From positions 1-64,000 of the forward strand of contig CAZLEF010000012.1 of NCBI GenBank assembly GCA_964558465.1: 64,000 nt of DNA, read 5' to 3'. The position numbers were made by a program, and so were the translations under genes. Origin of the DNA: JACJYC01 sp964558465. GTDB taxonomy: Bacteria; Bacteroidota; Bacteroidia; Chitinophagales; Saprospiraceae. Of the stretch, positions 15,734-22,991 are shown in pieces. The notes under the pieces were generated by a model. The model ran no database searches and had not been told where the DNA came from. It saw nothing but the letters and a program-made list of their open reading frames with translations. Positions within the stretch are counted from its first letter, which is position 1. Every line of letters starts with the position of its first letter.

Positions 15734-16636
15734 ATGAAACCTACTCTATTGATCCTTGCTGCCGGAATGGGCAGTCGCTACGGCGGATTGAAACAAGTGG
15801 ACGGCGTCGGCCCTTTTGACGAAACCATTATCGAATATTCCATCTTCGACGCCATCCGCGCCGGATTCGGAAAGGTGGTTTTTGTGATCCGCAAGGATAT
15901 CGAGGCCCCGTTCAGGGAAAAGATCGGTTCTATTTTTGAAGGAAAGATCGTTACGGAATACGTCTTTCAGGAACTCGACAGCCCCATCGAGGGGATCGAT
16001 TCCTTTCCGCCGCGGGAAAAACCCTGGGGGACCGCCCACGCCATGCTGGTGGCCCGGCATGCCGTAAAGGAACCTTTTGCCGTGATCAATGCTGATGATT
16101 ATTACGGCGTTTCGGGCTTTTATACGATGGCTGATTTCCTGACCGGCGAATGCGCCCCCGGGCTGGCCTCTATGATCGGGTATGTGATCAGCAATACCTT
16201 GTCGGACCACGGTACCGTCAACCGGGGCGTTTGCGCGATGGACCCGGACGGGTTTCTGACCGAGGTGCACGAGCGGTTAAAGATCCAGCGGATGGAAAAC
16301 GGGCAAATTTTTTACCAGGACGCCGACGGCAGCCGGCATCCCTTAAAGGACGACGACCTGGTGTCCATGAATTTCTGGGGCTTTCACCCCACGGTTTTTG
16401 AAACGATCCGGCGGCAATTCGTGGATTTTGTCCGGGAAAACGGCAGCGACCCCAAATCCGAATTTTTTATCCCGATTTTTGTGGACAAACAGATCCGCCA
16501 GGGGGAAGCCAAAGTAAAGGTACTGACCAGCCACGACAAATGGTACGGCGTCACTTATCGCGAAGACAAGCCGATCGTTCAGGCAGCTTTTAAAGAATTG
16601 ATCGCAACGGGGAAATACCCTGCGCCTTTGTGGTAA
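15734..16636 (+). CDS. Sugar nucleotidyltransferase-like protein
   Basis: The 300-residue protein begins with the nucleotidyltransferase signature LLILAAGMGSRYGGLKQVDG, in which the glycine loop and Lys contact the NTP. The metal-binding Asp pair is in AVINADDYYGV near residue 120. This Bacteroidota form resembles glucose-1-phosphate thymidylyl/uridylyltransferases but lacks the usual carbohydrate cluster around it. It probably activates a phosphorylated sugar or a similar phosphate substrate; which one is not clear. It stands alone and is convergent with the ABC ATPase across a hairpin terminator. Confidence 0.8.
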   Translation: MKPTLLILAAGMGSRYGGLKQVDGVGPFDETIIEYSIFDAIRAGFGKVVFVIRKDIEAPFREKIGSIFEGKIVTEYVFQELDSPIEGIDSFPPREKPWGTAHAMLVARHAVKEPFAVINADDYYGVSGFYTMADFLTGECAPGLASMIGYVISNTLSDHGTVNRGVCAMDPDGFLTEVHERLKIQRMENGQIFYQDADGSRHPLKDDDLVSMNFWGFHPTVFETIRRQFVDFVRENGSDPKSEFFIPIFVDKQIRQGEAKVKVLTSHDKWYGVTYREDKPIVQAAFKELIATGKYPAPLW

Positions 16637-16652
16637 GTTAGTGATCAGTAGA

Positions 16653-16696
16653 CAGTTGTCAGTGGTCAGTTGATTTAATCAAGCCACTGACAACTG
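16653..16696. terminator. Inverted repeat at convergent junction, two-way terminator
   Basis: CAGTTGTCAGTGG at 16653-16665 pairs perfectly with CCACTGACAACTG at 16684-16696; the loop holds a second small stem (TTGAT/ATCAA). More copies of the CAGTTGTCAGTGGTCAG words extend on both sides (16640-16717). It separates the convergent nucleotidyltransferase and ABC genes. There is no long T tract, so terminator function is inferred from position and stem. Confidence 0.55.
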
Positions 16697-16717
16697 ACCA
16701 CTGTCAACTGACAACTA

Positions 16718-17404
16718 TTAAAGATACTGTTTCACCACATTCTCCGTCACGACCTGGCCGTCGAGCATCCGGATGATCCGGTTGCCGAATTCGGCGCAGT
16801 ACTGGGAGTGGGTTACCATGATGATGGTAGCGCCTTCCTGATTGAGGTGAACGAGGTTTTTCATCACATCGTCGCCGTTGGAGCTGTCGAGGTTACCGGT
16901 GGGTTCGTCGGCCAGGATGATCTTCGGGTTATTGACGATGGCCCTGCCTACGGCTACCCGCTGCTGCTGGCCGCCGGAAAGTTGTTGCGGGAAGTGATTG
17001 CGGCGGTGCATCATATTCATTCTTTCCAGGACTTCTTCCACCCGTTTCTTCCGTTCCCGGGCGCCGACCTTGGTGTAGATCAGCGGCAGTTCAACGTTTT
17101 CAAAAACAGTCAGTTCGTCGATCAGGTTGAAGCTTTGGAAAATGAACCCGATATTGTTTTTGCGAAGGTTGGCCCTTTTGCGTTCCGAATAGCGGGCGAC
17201 CTCCTCGTTTAGGAAATAATATTCACCGCCGTCCGGATTGTCAATTAAACCCAGGATGTTCAGCAGGGTTGATTTTCCACATCCCGAAGGGCCCATGATC
17301 GAAACAAATTCTCCTTGTTTGATTTCGATATCCACTTCGTTCAGGGCGGTGGTTTCGACTTCTTCCGTACGGTAGATCTTTTTTAAGTGGTTGGTCTTGA
17401 TCAT
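16718..17404 (-). CDS. ABC transporter ATP-binding protein, LolD/MacB type
   Basis: The 228-residue ATPase starts at MIKTNHLKKIYRTEEV (ATG 17404). It has Walker A GPSGCGKST, Q-loop FIFQSFNLIDELTVFENV, signature LSGGQQQRVAVGRAIV, Walker B IILADEPTGNLD and the H-loop THSQ. The sequence after the Q-loop and the TTALNEVDIEIKQGEF start place it among the MacB/LolD/FtsE-like ATPases that work with FtsX-fold permeases in envelope efflux or mechanotransmission. No permease gene is adjacent, so the partner is encoded elsewhere or lost. Confidence 0.88.
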   Translation of the reverse strand: MIKTNHLKKIYRTEEVETTALNEVDIEIKQGEFVSIMGPSGCGKSTLLNILGLIDNPDGGEYYFLNEEVARYSERKRANLRKNNIGFIFQSFNLIDELTVFENVELPLIYTKVGARERKKRVEEVLERMNMMHRRNHFPQQLSGGQQQRVAVGRAIVNNPKIILADEPTGNLDSSNGDDVMKNLVHLNQEGATIIMVTHSQYCAEFGNRIIRMLDGQVVTENVVKQYL

Positions 17405-17519
17405 AACACAGTTGGTTAAAAATGTCGTCGGGTGATTTACTTGTGAAAAAGTCATCCAAATGACGTGCCAATATAGTTATAATTTGATTATCAGCGGTTT
17501 GTAGTGAAATTGCTCTTGT

Positions 17520-17660
17520 TTACTGTTCATTTGCGAACATTTTCTGTCCGGATTCGCACAGTCTTTCCGGGGTTGGCCTGGTACGCCACGAATCAATGGT
17601 TGGATGAATTTGCCTGTTTAAGCGGAGTGACCTTAAGAAGCTACGTATAAAAAATATCAT
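17520..17660 (-). CDS. Doubtful 46-residue frame upstream of ABC ATPase
   Basis: An ATG frame begins MIFFIRSFLRSLRLNRQ, which recalls the first cytoplasmic/amphipathic residues of some FtsX-like permeases, then turns polar (RTRPTPERLCESGQKM) and stops. It lies 115 bases upstream of the ABC ATPase on the same strand. It could be a permease remnant or chance. The rest of the gap 17405-17804 holds only repeats near its right end. Confidence 0.18.
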   Translation of the reverse strand: MIFFIRSFLRSLRLNRQIHPTIDSWRTRPTPERLCESGQKMFANEQ

Positions 17661-17702
17661 GATGCGTTTGCCCTGGGGGAGAGTGGGCGGGCATTGCGTT
17701 TC

Positions 17703-17800
17703 TCCCCGTCTCCTCGTCACCCCATCTCCTCGTCACCCCATCTCCAAGTCACCCGTCTCCAAGTCACCCCGTCTCCAAGTCACCCCGTCTCCTCCATTAC
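17703..17800. repeat. TCACCCCGTCTCCAAG tandem array
   Basis: A unit of 15-17 bases (TCACCCCATCTCCTCG, TCACCCCGTCTCCAAG) is repeated about six times and abuts the 3' end of the lactonase gene. Confidence 0.85.
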
Positions 17801-17804
17801 CTGA

Positions 17805-18956
17805 TCATTCAAAAACCAGGCAGACCGGGGTTGGCACGCGGTATTGGACTTCCTCTGTCAGCAGGCCGGTTTGGGCGTCGATCAGGAACTGGACGATATT
17901 GTCCGAGTTTTGGTTGGCGACGTAAAGCCGTTGCCCCGGCGGGTCGATCACAAAGTTGCGGGGGAAATCGCCCAGGGTCGGCTGGTGACCCAGCGCTGTG
18001 AGGCTCTGATCGTCGGGATTGACGCCAAAAATGGCGATGCTGTTGTGGCCGCGGTTGGACCCGTACAGAAAACGCCCGTCGGGGGTCAGATGGATATCGG
18101 CCGTGAAACTGTTTCCCGTAAAATCTTTTGGCAAAGTACTGACGGATTGTTCCCGGGTAGCGACGCCGGTAGCCGGATCGAACCGGAAAAGGGTAATCGT
18201 GTTGTTGAGTTCGTTGATCCCGTAAAAAGCCTTTCCGCCCGGATAAAAAACCAGGTGCCGGGGGCCGGCGCCCGGTTCGGTTTCCACAAAAGCCGGGCTG
18301 GCGGGTATCAGTTTTCCCTGCTCCGTATCCACTTTAAAGATCATGATCTTATCCGTGCCCAGGTCGGGGGTCAATACGTATTGCCCGGTGGGGTCCACAA
18401 AAACGGAATGCGGATGGGAGGATTCCTGGCGCGGATGCGGGCCGCTTCCGCTGAGGCGATGGACGTCGGATGCCGGCCCCAGTTCGCCGGTTTCCAAAAC
18501 CGGATACATGGCCACTACGCCGCCGACATAATTGGCCAGGAAGACCCATTTCCCGGTGGGATGGACGCTGACATGGCAGGGTGCAAAACTTTGACTGGAC
18601 TGGCGATTCAGAGACATAAGGCTATCCTGGCCGATTTTGTAAGCATAGATATAACCCGTTGAATCCACATCCGGGCCGGTTTCGGAGACGGCATACAAAA
18701 ACTGCTGATCGGGCGAAACCGCAACAAATGAAGGGTTGATAATGCCCTGTTTGGCGATCTGATCCTTAAAGCCGCCGGATGCGCCGTCCACTTTGATCCG
18801 GTAGATGCCGCCGGCTTTACCGTCGACATGGCCTTCGGATTTGGTGTAGGTTCCAATCCACAAGGTGCGGTTTTCCGTCGGGGTTTCTTCTGCGGGTTTG
18901 GTCTGGCATTGAACCATGATCAGGCAGGCAGGTACCAGGTAAAAAAGGGTTTTCAT
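17805..18956 (-). CDS. Lactonase-family seven-bladed beta-propeller protein
   Basis: The 383-residue protein has a short hydrophobic leader ending in Cys17 (LIMVQC), a weak, non-canonical lipobox since Gln precedes the Cys. The mature part follows the 6-phosphogluconolactonase-like (lactonase) family: LWIGTYTKSEGHVDGKAGGI, NPSFVAVSPDQQFLYAVSE, HVSVHPTGKWVFLANYVGG, HPHSVFVDPTGQYVLTPDLG, GPRHLVFYPGGKAFYGINEL and TPDGRFLYGSNRGHNSIA blades. Known members hydrolyse sugar lactones, but a periplasmic location argues against a pentose-phosphate role; carbohydrate lactone turnover outside the cytoplasm is likelier. It lies 28 bases downstream of the DUF1015 gene, probably one operon. Confidence 0.83.
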   Translation of the reverse strand: MKTLFYLVPACLIMVQCQTKPAEETPTENRTLWIGTYTKSEGHVDGKAGGIYRIKVDGASGGFKDQIAKQGIINPSFVAVSPDQQFLYAVSETGPDVDSTGYIYAYKIGQDSLMSLNRQSSQSFAPCHVSVHPTGKWVFLANYVGGVVAMYPVLETGELGPASDVHRLSGSGPHPRQESSHPHSVFVDPTGQYVLTPDLGTDKIMIFKVDTEQGKLIPASPAFVETEPGAGPRHLVFYPGGKAFYGINELNNTITLFRFDPATGVATREQSVSTLPKDFTGNSFTADIHLTPDGRFLYGSNRGHNSIAIFGVNPDDQSLTALGHQPTLGDFPRNFVIDPPGQRLYVANQNSDNIVQFLIDAQTGLLTEEVQYRVPTPVCLVFE

Positions 18957-18984
18957 GTTATAAAAATTAAAAGATGCAATGAAT

Positions 18985-20097
18985 TTAAAACAGTTGGACG
19001 ATCATGCCGTTTTTCATCCGGGGTTCAAACCAGGTTGATTTTGGCGGCAGGCTTTTGTCGTCCGCAGCCAGGGTCAAAAGATCATCAATTTGTACCGGAT
19101 AGAGCCAGAAACCGATACTGTTGGCTTTTTTTTGCATGCTTTTTATCAGCCCTTCGGGCCCTTTGACGCCTTCAATATACTGTATCCTGGCATCATTCCG
19201 GACATCCCGGATGCCGAGAAAATCTTTGAAGATCAATTCATTGAGCAAACCTGCGTCCAGCAAGGGGGCGCTTGAACCGGCCGGTCTGTTCAAAATTTCG
19301 GGTCGCCACCGCGCACGGTAATACGCGTCGCCGGCAAAAATGGTCATTTCGCCCTTTTGGGAAGGGGATTCAAGGAGGGCCGGCGTGATTTCACAAACAG
19401 GGTGCAGGCTGTGCACAAATTGATCCGGCGTAATACCCGGAGGGAGTTCTGCCAGCCGGTTAAAGGCCCAGATATCCAGTTCACTCGTCGGGAAAAAAGC
19501 AGATAAAAGGCGCCGGTAAGGATTTTCAAGATGGCCCTGATCGGCAAGGCGCTGATAAAGAATGGCCTGGGCTTCACTGCGATGATGGCCGTCGGCGATC
19601 ACAATTTTATGGGCAAGGGGTTTAAAAAGCGAGGTAATTTCCGTAATTTTATCCTTATCGGCGATTTCCCAGAAACTGTGCAACTGACCCTCTTCCTCAA
19701 ATTTCAATACACGAAAGGGCGGATTGTCAGTAATGATGGCGTTGAACAACTCATCCAGCTTCCGGATATTCGGATAAGTCATCAACACGGGTTTTACGGC
19801 AGCGCCCCTTTTTAAAAGAAGGTCGAGCTGAGTTTCCTCCTGCAGCGTAAGGGTGCGTTCGTGTACATTGATCTGGCCTTCAATGTAATTCAAAATATCG
19901 GTGCAGGATAAAAGGCCGGTATGGCGCCTTTGCCGGGTTTCGATCCGGTAAACATACATCGCCTGTTCAGGCTGTTGGAAAAACAAACCCCTGGCGTGAT
20001 GAAAAGGAAAATCCTCCTTTAACGAATCGAAAAAAGCAGTTGTGATACTGATCCGGCCGAGTTCCGGGAAGACCCCCCTGAAAGGAAACAATTGCAT
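18985..20097 (-). CDS. DUF1015 family protein
   Basis: The 370-residue protein carries the DUF1015 core: an N-terminal FPFRGVFPELGR segment, the highly conserved IADGHHRSEAQAILYQRL near residue 169, and a C-terminal LYPVQIDDLLTLAADDKSLP plus STWFEPRMKNGMIVQLF end. The His-His-Arg motif suggests an enzyme, but no reaction has been firmly assigned to the family; it often occurs near serine or phosphoglycerate metabolism genes, none of which is next to it here. It is slightly shorter than typical 400-420 residue members. A candidate small RNA and its terminator lie just upstream, on the same strand. Confidence 0.85.
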   Translation of the reverse strand: MQLFPFRGVFPELGRISITTAFFDSLKEDFPFHHARGLFFQQPEQAMYVYRIETRQRRHTGLLSCTDILNYIEGQINVHERTLTLQEETQLDLLLKRGAAVKPVLMTYPNIRKLDELFNAIITDNPPFRVLKFEEEGQLHSFWEIADKDKITEITSLFKPLAHKIVIADGHHRSEAQAILYQRLADQGHLENPYRRLLSAFFPTSELDIWAFNRLAELPPGITPDQFVHSLHPVCEITPALLESPSQKGEMTIFAGDAYYRARWRPEILNRPAGSSAPLLDAGLLNELIFKDFLGIRDVRNDARIQYIEGVKGPEGLIKSMQKKANSIGFWLYPVQIDDLLTLAADDKSLPPKSTWFEPRMKNGMIVQLF

Positions 20098-20144
20098 GAT
20101 GAAACGAATAAAATTTCGTTTAAACCGGCAGATGGGCTGACTAC

Positions 20145-20175
20145 AAAAAGAAAGTGCAGCTAACGCCGCACTTTC
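20145..20175 (-). terminator. Strong intrinsic terminator upstream of DUF1015 gene
   Basis: On the minus strand GAAAGTGCGGC, loop GTTA and GCTGCACTTTC form an 11-pair stem with one G-T pair, followed by TTTTTG. It lies 48 bases before the DUF1015 start codon and after no recognised gene, so it ends a short non-coding transcript or acts as an attenuator. Confidence 0.7.
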
Positions 20176-20387
20176 CCAAAATAAAACTAAACCCCAGTTA
20201 TAATCTTGACATGAAAGGCAAGCTTAAAAAAGCATCCTCTCGATGATTGAAATCAGGTTTGACTCAAAAAAATCGGACTTAAACCAGCTGAAATTTTAAA
20301 GCAGGGCAATGGAATGGATTTTAGATCCCTGCGATTGGGAAGATGTACCAGAGCATAATCTCCGCCTTTTTCAGCCGAAAGTTTAAA
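20145..20387 (-). ncRNA. Candidate small RNA or terminated leader
   Basis: A promoter at 20394-20423 and a strong terminator at 20145-20175, both on the minus strand, bracket about 240 bases without a convincing gene. The 5' part can fold through CCGC...GCGG around 20360-20388. It does not show RNase P, tmRNA or SRP RNA landmarks that I can recognise. It may be a free small RNA or a regulatory leader of the DUF1015-lactonase operon. An 80-codon GTG-started frame (20253-20495) overlaps but starts upstream of this promoter and has no known features. Confidence 0.4.
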
Positions 20388-20393
20388 GCGGCC

Positions 20394-20423
20394 CAAAGTT
20401 ACGGAACTTTTTTTATTAACCAA
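20394..20423 (-). promoter_or_regulatory. Promoter, minus strand
   Basis: Reading the minus strand, TTG (20421-20423), a 19-base spacer and TAACTTTG (20394-20401) match the Bacteroidota -33/-7 consensus exactly. Predicted start is near 20387. Confidence 0.55.
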
Positions 20424-20547
20424 GTACATCGCCAAAAAAAATAGCTGGATGCCAAGGTTTTTTGGGGAATAAATAATTTTGTTTTTTGTTTGCACGGTCC
20501 CTGATTTTATTGACAGGGTAAAAAATGTGTTTAAAGTTAGACCGTGA

Positions 20548-20578
20548 CAAAGATAATGACTTTTTTAAAAAAATCCAA
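20548..20578 (-). promoter_or_regulatory. Second promoter, minus strand
   Basis: TTG (20576-20578), a 20-base spacer and TATCTTTG (20548-20555) form another full match on the minus strand. Just downstream the transcript can form a nested stem: CACGGTC with GACCGTG (about 20500-20546) enclosing CCCTG/CAGGG. The rest of 20424-20883 is AT-rich with no supported gene. Confidence 0.5.
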
Positions 20579-20717
20579 GAAAAAATCGATTTTTTTTAGG
20601 GGTGAGCCATTATGAGTTCGTTTTTGTTTTTAATATGTAATTATTTGGTTATCAATTTTTCATATCAATCTTAATAAAAATTGGTGCATTTGCACAAACA
20701 ATTTGATTAAATTTTTT

Positions 20718-20822
20718 TCAAACCAATAGACCCTGAGGGCTTTGAATCACAGATTGATTGCCCTTCGAAAAGCGCTTGATTAACCGGAACCGGCCGCGTT
20801 CGCCCATCAATTTGGGACGCAT
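20718..20822 (-). other. Doubtful 34-residue frame after M28 peptidase
   Basis: An ATG frame reads MRPKLMGERGRFRLIKRFSK and ends QSPQGLLV. The frame stays open upstream through EIDLTLPGYHQIFSKYFSRV into the M28 gene end, in a different frame from it. Codon choice looks coding-like, so it may be a remnant, but no family is recognised. Confidence 0.2.
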
Positions 20823-20883
20823 AACCCGGCTGAAATATTTTGAAAAAATTTGATGATACCCGGGCAGCGTCAGATCAATTTCA

Positions 20884-22512
20884 TCAAGGTTTTTTTACGG
20901 CGGGTACATCCACAACAATCCTCTTATCCCGGTTGGCCAGTTCCCAGGTGGTGTAAAAGATCAGCCTGGCCACATTGGTCATCTTCTGAAAATTGATTTT
21001 TTCGATGGTGTCCGAAGGGCGGTGGTAATCTTCGTGCGTGCCGCTAAAATAAAAGATCGCTGGAATACCCCGTTCAGCAAAATTATAATGGTCTGAGCGG
21101 TAATAATACCGGTTGGGATCGCTTTCCGCGTTGTAGGTATAGTCCAGTTCCAGTTGGGTATAGGCGGCGTTGGCGTCTTCATTGATCTGGTGGAGCTCGG
21201 TACTCAGGCGGTCGGCGCCGATCACATAAATGTAATTGGGGTTGTCCTTGTGTTTGGCGTCCACCCTGCCGACCATGTCAACATTGACGTTGACAATGGT
21301 CTTTTCCAATGGAAAAACCGGGTTCTCCACGTAATATTGGGATCCCAGCAGGCCTTTTTCTTCACCGGATACCAGCATGACCAGGACGCTCCTTCTGGGC
21401 CCCAGCCCGTTGCGTTTGGCTTCTGTAAAGGCTTCACAGATCTCGATTACGGAAGCGGAGCCTGTGCCGTTATCGTCGGCGCCGTTGTAGATCTCTTCAC
21501 CCCTTTTGCCGAGATGGTCGTAATGGGCGGTGACGATCACCAACTCTTCCCGGAGTTTGGGGTCGGTCCCTTCTACATAACCCAGGACGTTTTCGCCGGT
21601 CAATTGACGGACTTCCTTATTCTGCAACAAACGGAGTTTGACCGGCAAAGTTACCGGTTTCAATTTGCCTTTTTCCAGGAGGCGGGTCCGCGCTTTTACC
21701 AGCCGTTTGAACTGGCTGCCGACGATTTTTCGGGCGATATCGGAAGTTATGAAACAACTGTTGGCGTATTGTTCACCCGGGTTTTCGCCCCACCCCATGG
21801 TCATTCCGCGGCCGATGATGGCGCGGCGGGCTTCTCTGACATTGCGTTTGAAGTCGCCGTCGATAATGAAGACCGTCGATACGCCGTGCGCCCTGGCCGT
21901 CTTCAGTTTTTTGCTGACATCCAGCGACCAGTCGGAGGGGTCGGGTTTTCCGGTAACCAGGGAAATACTGTCCTTGCCGAATGGTTCGCCGTTGTAAATA
22001 ATAATCGCCTTGCCCCGGATATCGGGGGCGTGTTTGTAATCATTGTACCGGCTGTCATCGATGCCGTAACCCAAAAAAATGACTTCGTTGTATTCAGTCC
22101 AGTCGCGTTTGGCGTTTTGGGCCGGAAAAGAATAAAAGTCCCAGAGGTGTTTGGCGTCTTCCCCGTTCACCTGCATTTTTATTTCAGTCCAGGATTCGGA
22201 AATAAAGGAAATTTTCTGAAAATACCCGTCGTCATCTCCTATCGCCGGGAGGCCCAGGCCTTTAAAAATACCGGCGATGTATTCGGCGGCTTTTTTCTGG
22301 CCCGGGGCGCCGGTTTCCCGGCCTTCCATTTCATCGCCGGCCAGAACGGTGAGGTGGCGTTCGAGGTCCTGGGGTGTGATGGTTTCAGCCAGGCGTTGTT
22401 CGATGGATTGAGGATGCGACCGGACATAGGTTCCGGGAGCGTCCTGGGTGTGAGCGGACAAGACCGGCAGCAAACCGGAAAATAGCAGCGGAATGATTTT
22501 TTTTAACAGCAT
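20884..22512 (-). CDS. M28-family zinc aminopeptidase, secreted
   Basis: The 542-residue protein has a signal peptide (MLLKKIIPLLFSGLLPVLSA). The M28 catalytic domain begins with ENVLGYVEGTD and carries the zinc ligands and catalytic residues of the family: His in VTAHYDHLG near 330, bridging Asp in GADDNGTG near 345, the Glu pair in SGEEKGLLGS near 385, Asp in NVDMVGR near 412 and His in GTHEDYH near 492. A segment between about 110 and 300 is a probable PA-like insert (GKAIIIYNGEPFG). It would trim peptides or amino-acid conjugates in the periplasm or outside. It ends the DUF2723-rpiB gene run. Confidence 0.88.
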   Translation of the reverse strand: MLLKKIIPLLFSGLLPVLSAHTQDAPGTYVRSHPQSIEQRLAETITPQDLERHLTVLAGDEMEGRETGAPGQKKAAEYIAGIFKGLGLPAIGDDDGYFQKISFISESWTEIKMQVNGEDAKHLWDFYSFPAQNAKRDWTEYNEVIFLGYGIDDSRYNDYKHAPDIRGKAIIIYNGEPFGKDSISLVTGKPDPSDWSLDVSKKLKTARAHGVSTVFIIDGDFKRNVREARRAIIGRGMTMGWGENPGEQYANSCFITSDIARKIVGSQFKRLVKARTRLLEKGKLKPVTLPVKLRLLQNKEVRQLTGENVLGYVEGTDPKLREELVIVTAHYDHLGKRGEEIYNGADDNGTGSASVIEICEAFTEAKRNGLGPRRSVLVMLVSGEEKGLLGSQYYVENPVFPLEKTIVNVNVDMVGRVDAKHKDNPNYIYVIGADRLSTELHQINEDANAAYTQLELDYTYNAESDPNRYYYRSDHYNFAERGIPAIFYFSGTHEDYHRPSDTIEKINFQKMTNVARLIFYTTWELANRDKRIVVDVPAVKKP

Positions 22513-22550
22513 TCTCCCTTTTTTTGGAATATGAATACAACAAACCGGGG

Positions 22551-22991
22551 TTATTCGCAGGCAACTTTACCGACCCGGCGCGCATGGCGACCTCCTTCAA
22601 AGTCCGCCTCCAGAAATGCCTTTACACAGGCGGCAGCCGTTTCTTGCGTGATGAACCGGACCGGCAAGGTGATCACATTTGCGTCATTGTGCTGACGTGC
22701 CAAAGCGGCCAGTTCGGGGAGCCAGCAGACAGCCGCGCGGATTTTCTGGTGTTTGTTGGCGGTCATGGCCACGCCATTGCCGCTTCCGCACAGCAGAACC
22801 CCCAACCCGGCGCCGCCGGACGCTACCCTGAGCGCAACGGGATGCGCAAAATCGGGGTAATCAACAGAATCCCCGGCGTGGGCGCCAAAGTCCTCAACCG
22901 GAAACCCCATGACGGTGAGCAAATCAATGATCGCCGCTTTATAGGGATACCCGGCGTGATCGCATCCGATGGCGATGGTTTTTTTCTCCAT
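22551..22991 (-). CDS. rpiB: Ribose 5-phosphate isomerase B
   Basis: The 146-residue enzyme interconverts ribose 5-phosphate and ribulose 5-phosphate in the non-oxidative pentose phosphate pathway. RpiB/LacAB features are clear: IAIGCDHAGYPYKAAI with the substrate Asp-His, DYPDFAHPVA, the anion loop LLCGSGNGVAMTANKH (Cys catalytic base position) and KIRAAVCW. The start codon overlaps the stop of the DUF2723 gene as TAATG, which suggests translational coupling. Confidence 0.95.
   Translation of the reverse strand: MEKKTIAIGCDHAGYPYKAAIIDLLTVMGFPVEDFGAHAGDSVDYPDFAHPVALRVASGGAGLGVLLCGSGNGVAMTANKHQKIRAAVCWLPELAALARQHNDANVITLPVRFITQETAAACVKAFLEADFEGGRHARRVGKVACE

Noticed and set aside
21154..22485. 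443-codon plus-strand open frame
   Set aside because: It lies wholly opposite the M28 peptidase gene, whose catalytic motifs are clear; the plus-strand text has no recognisable domains.
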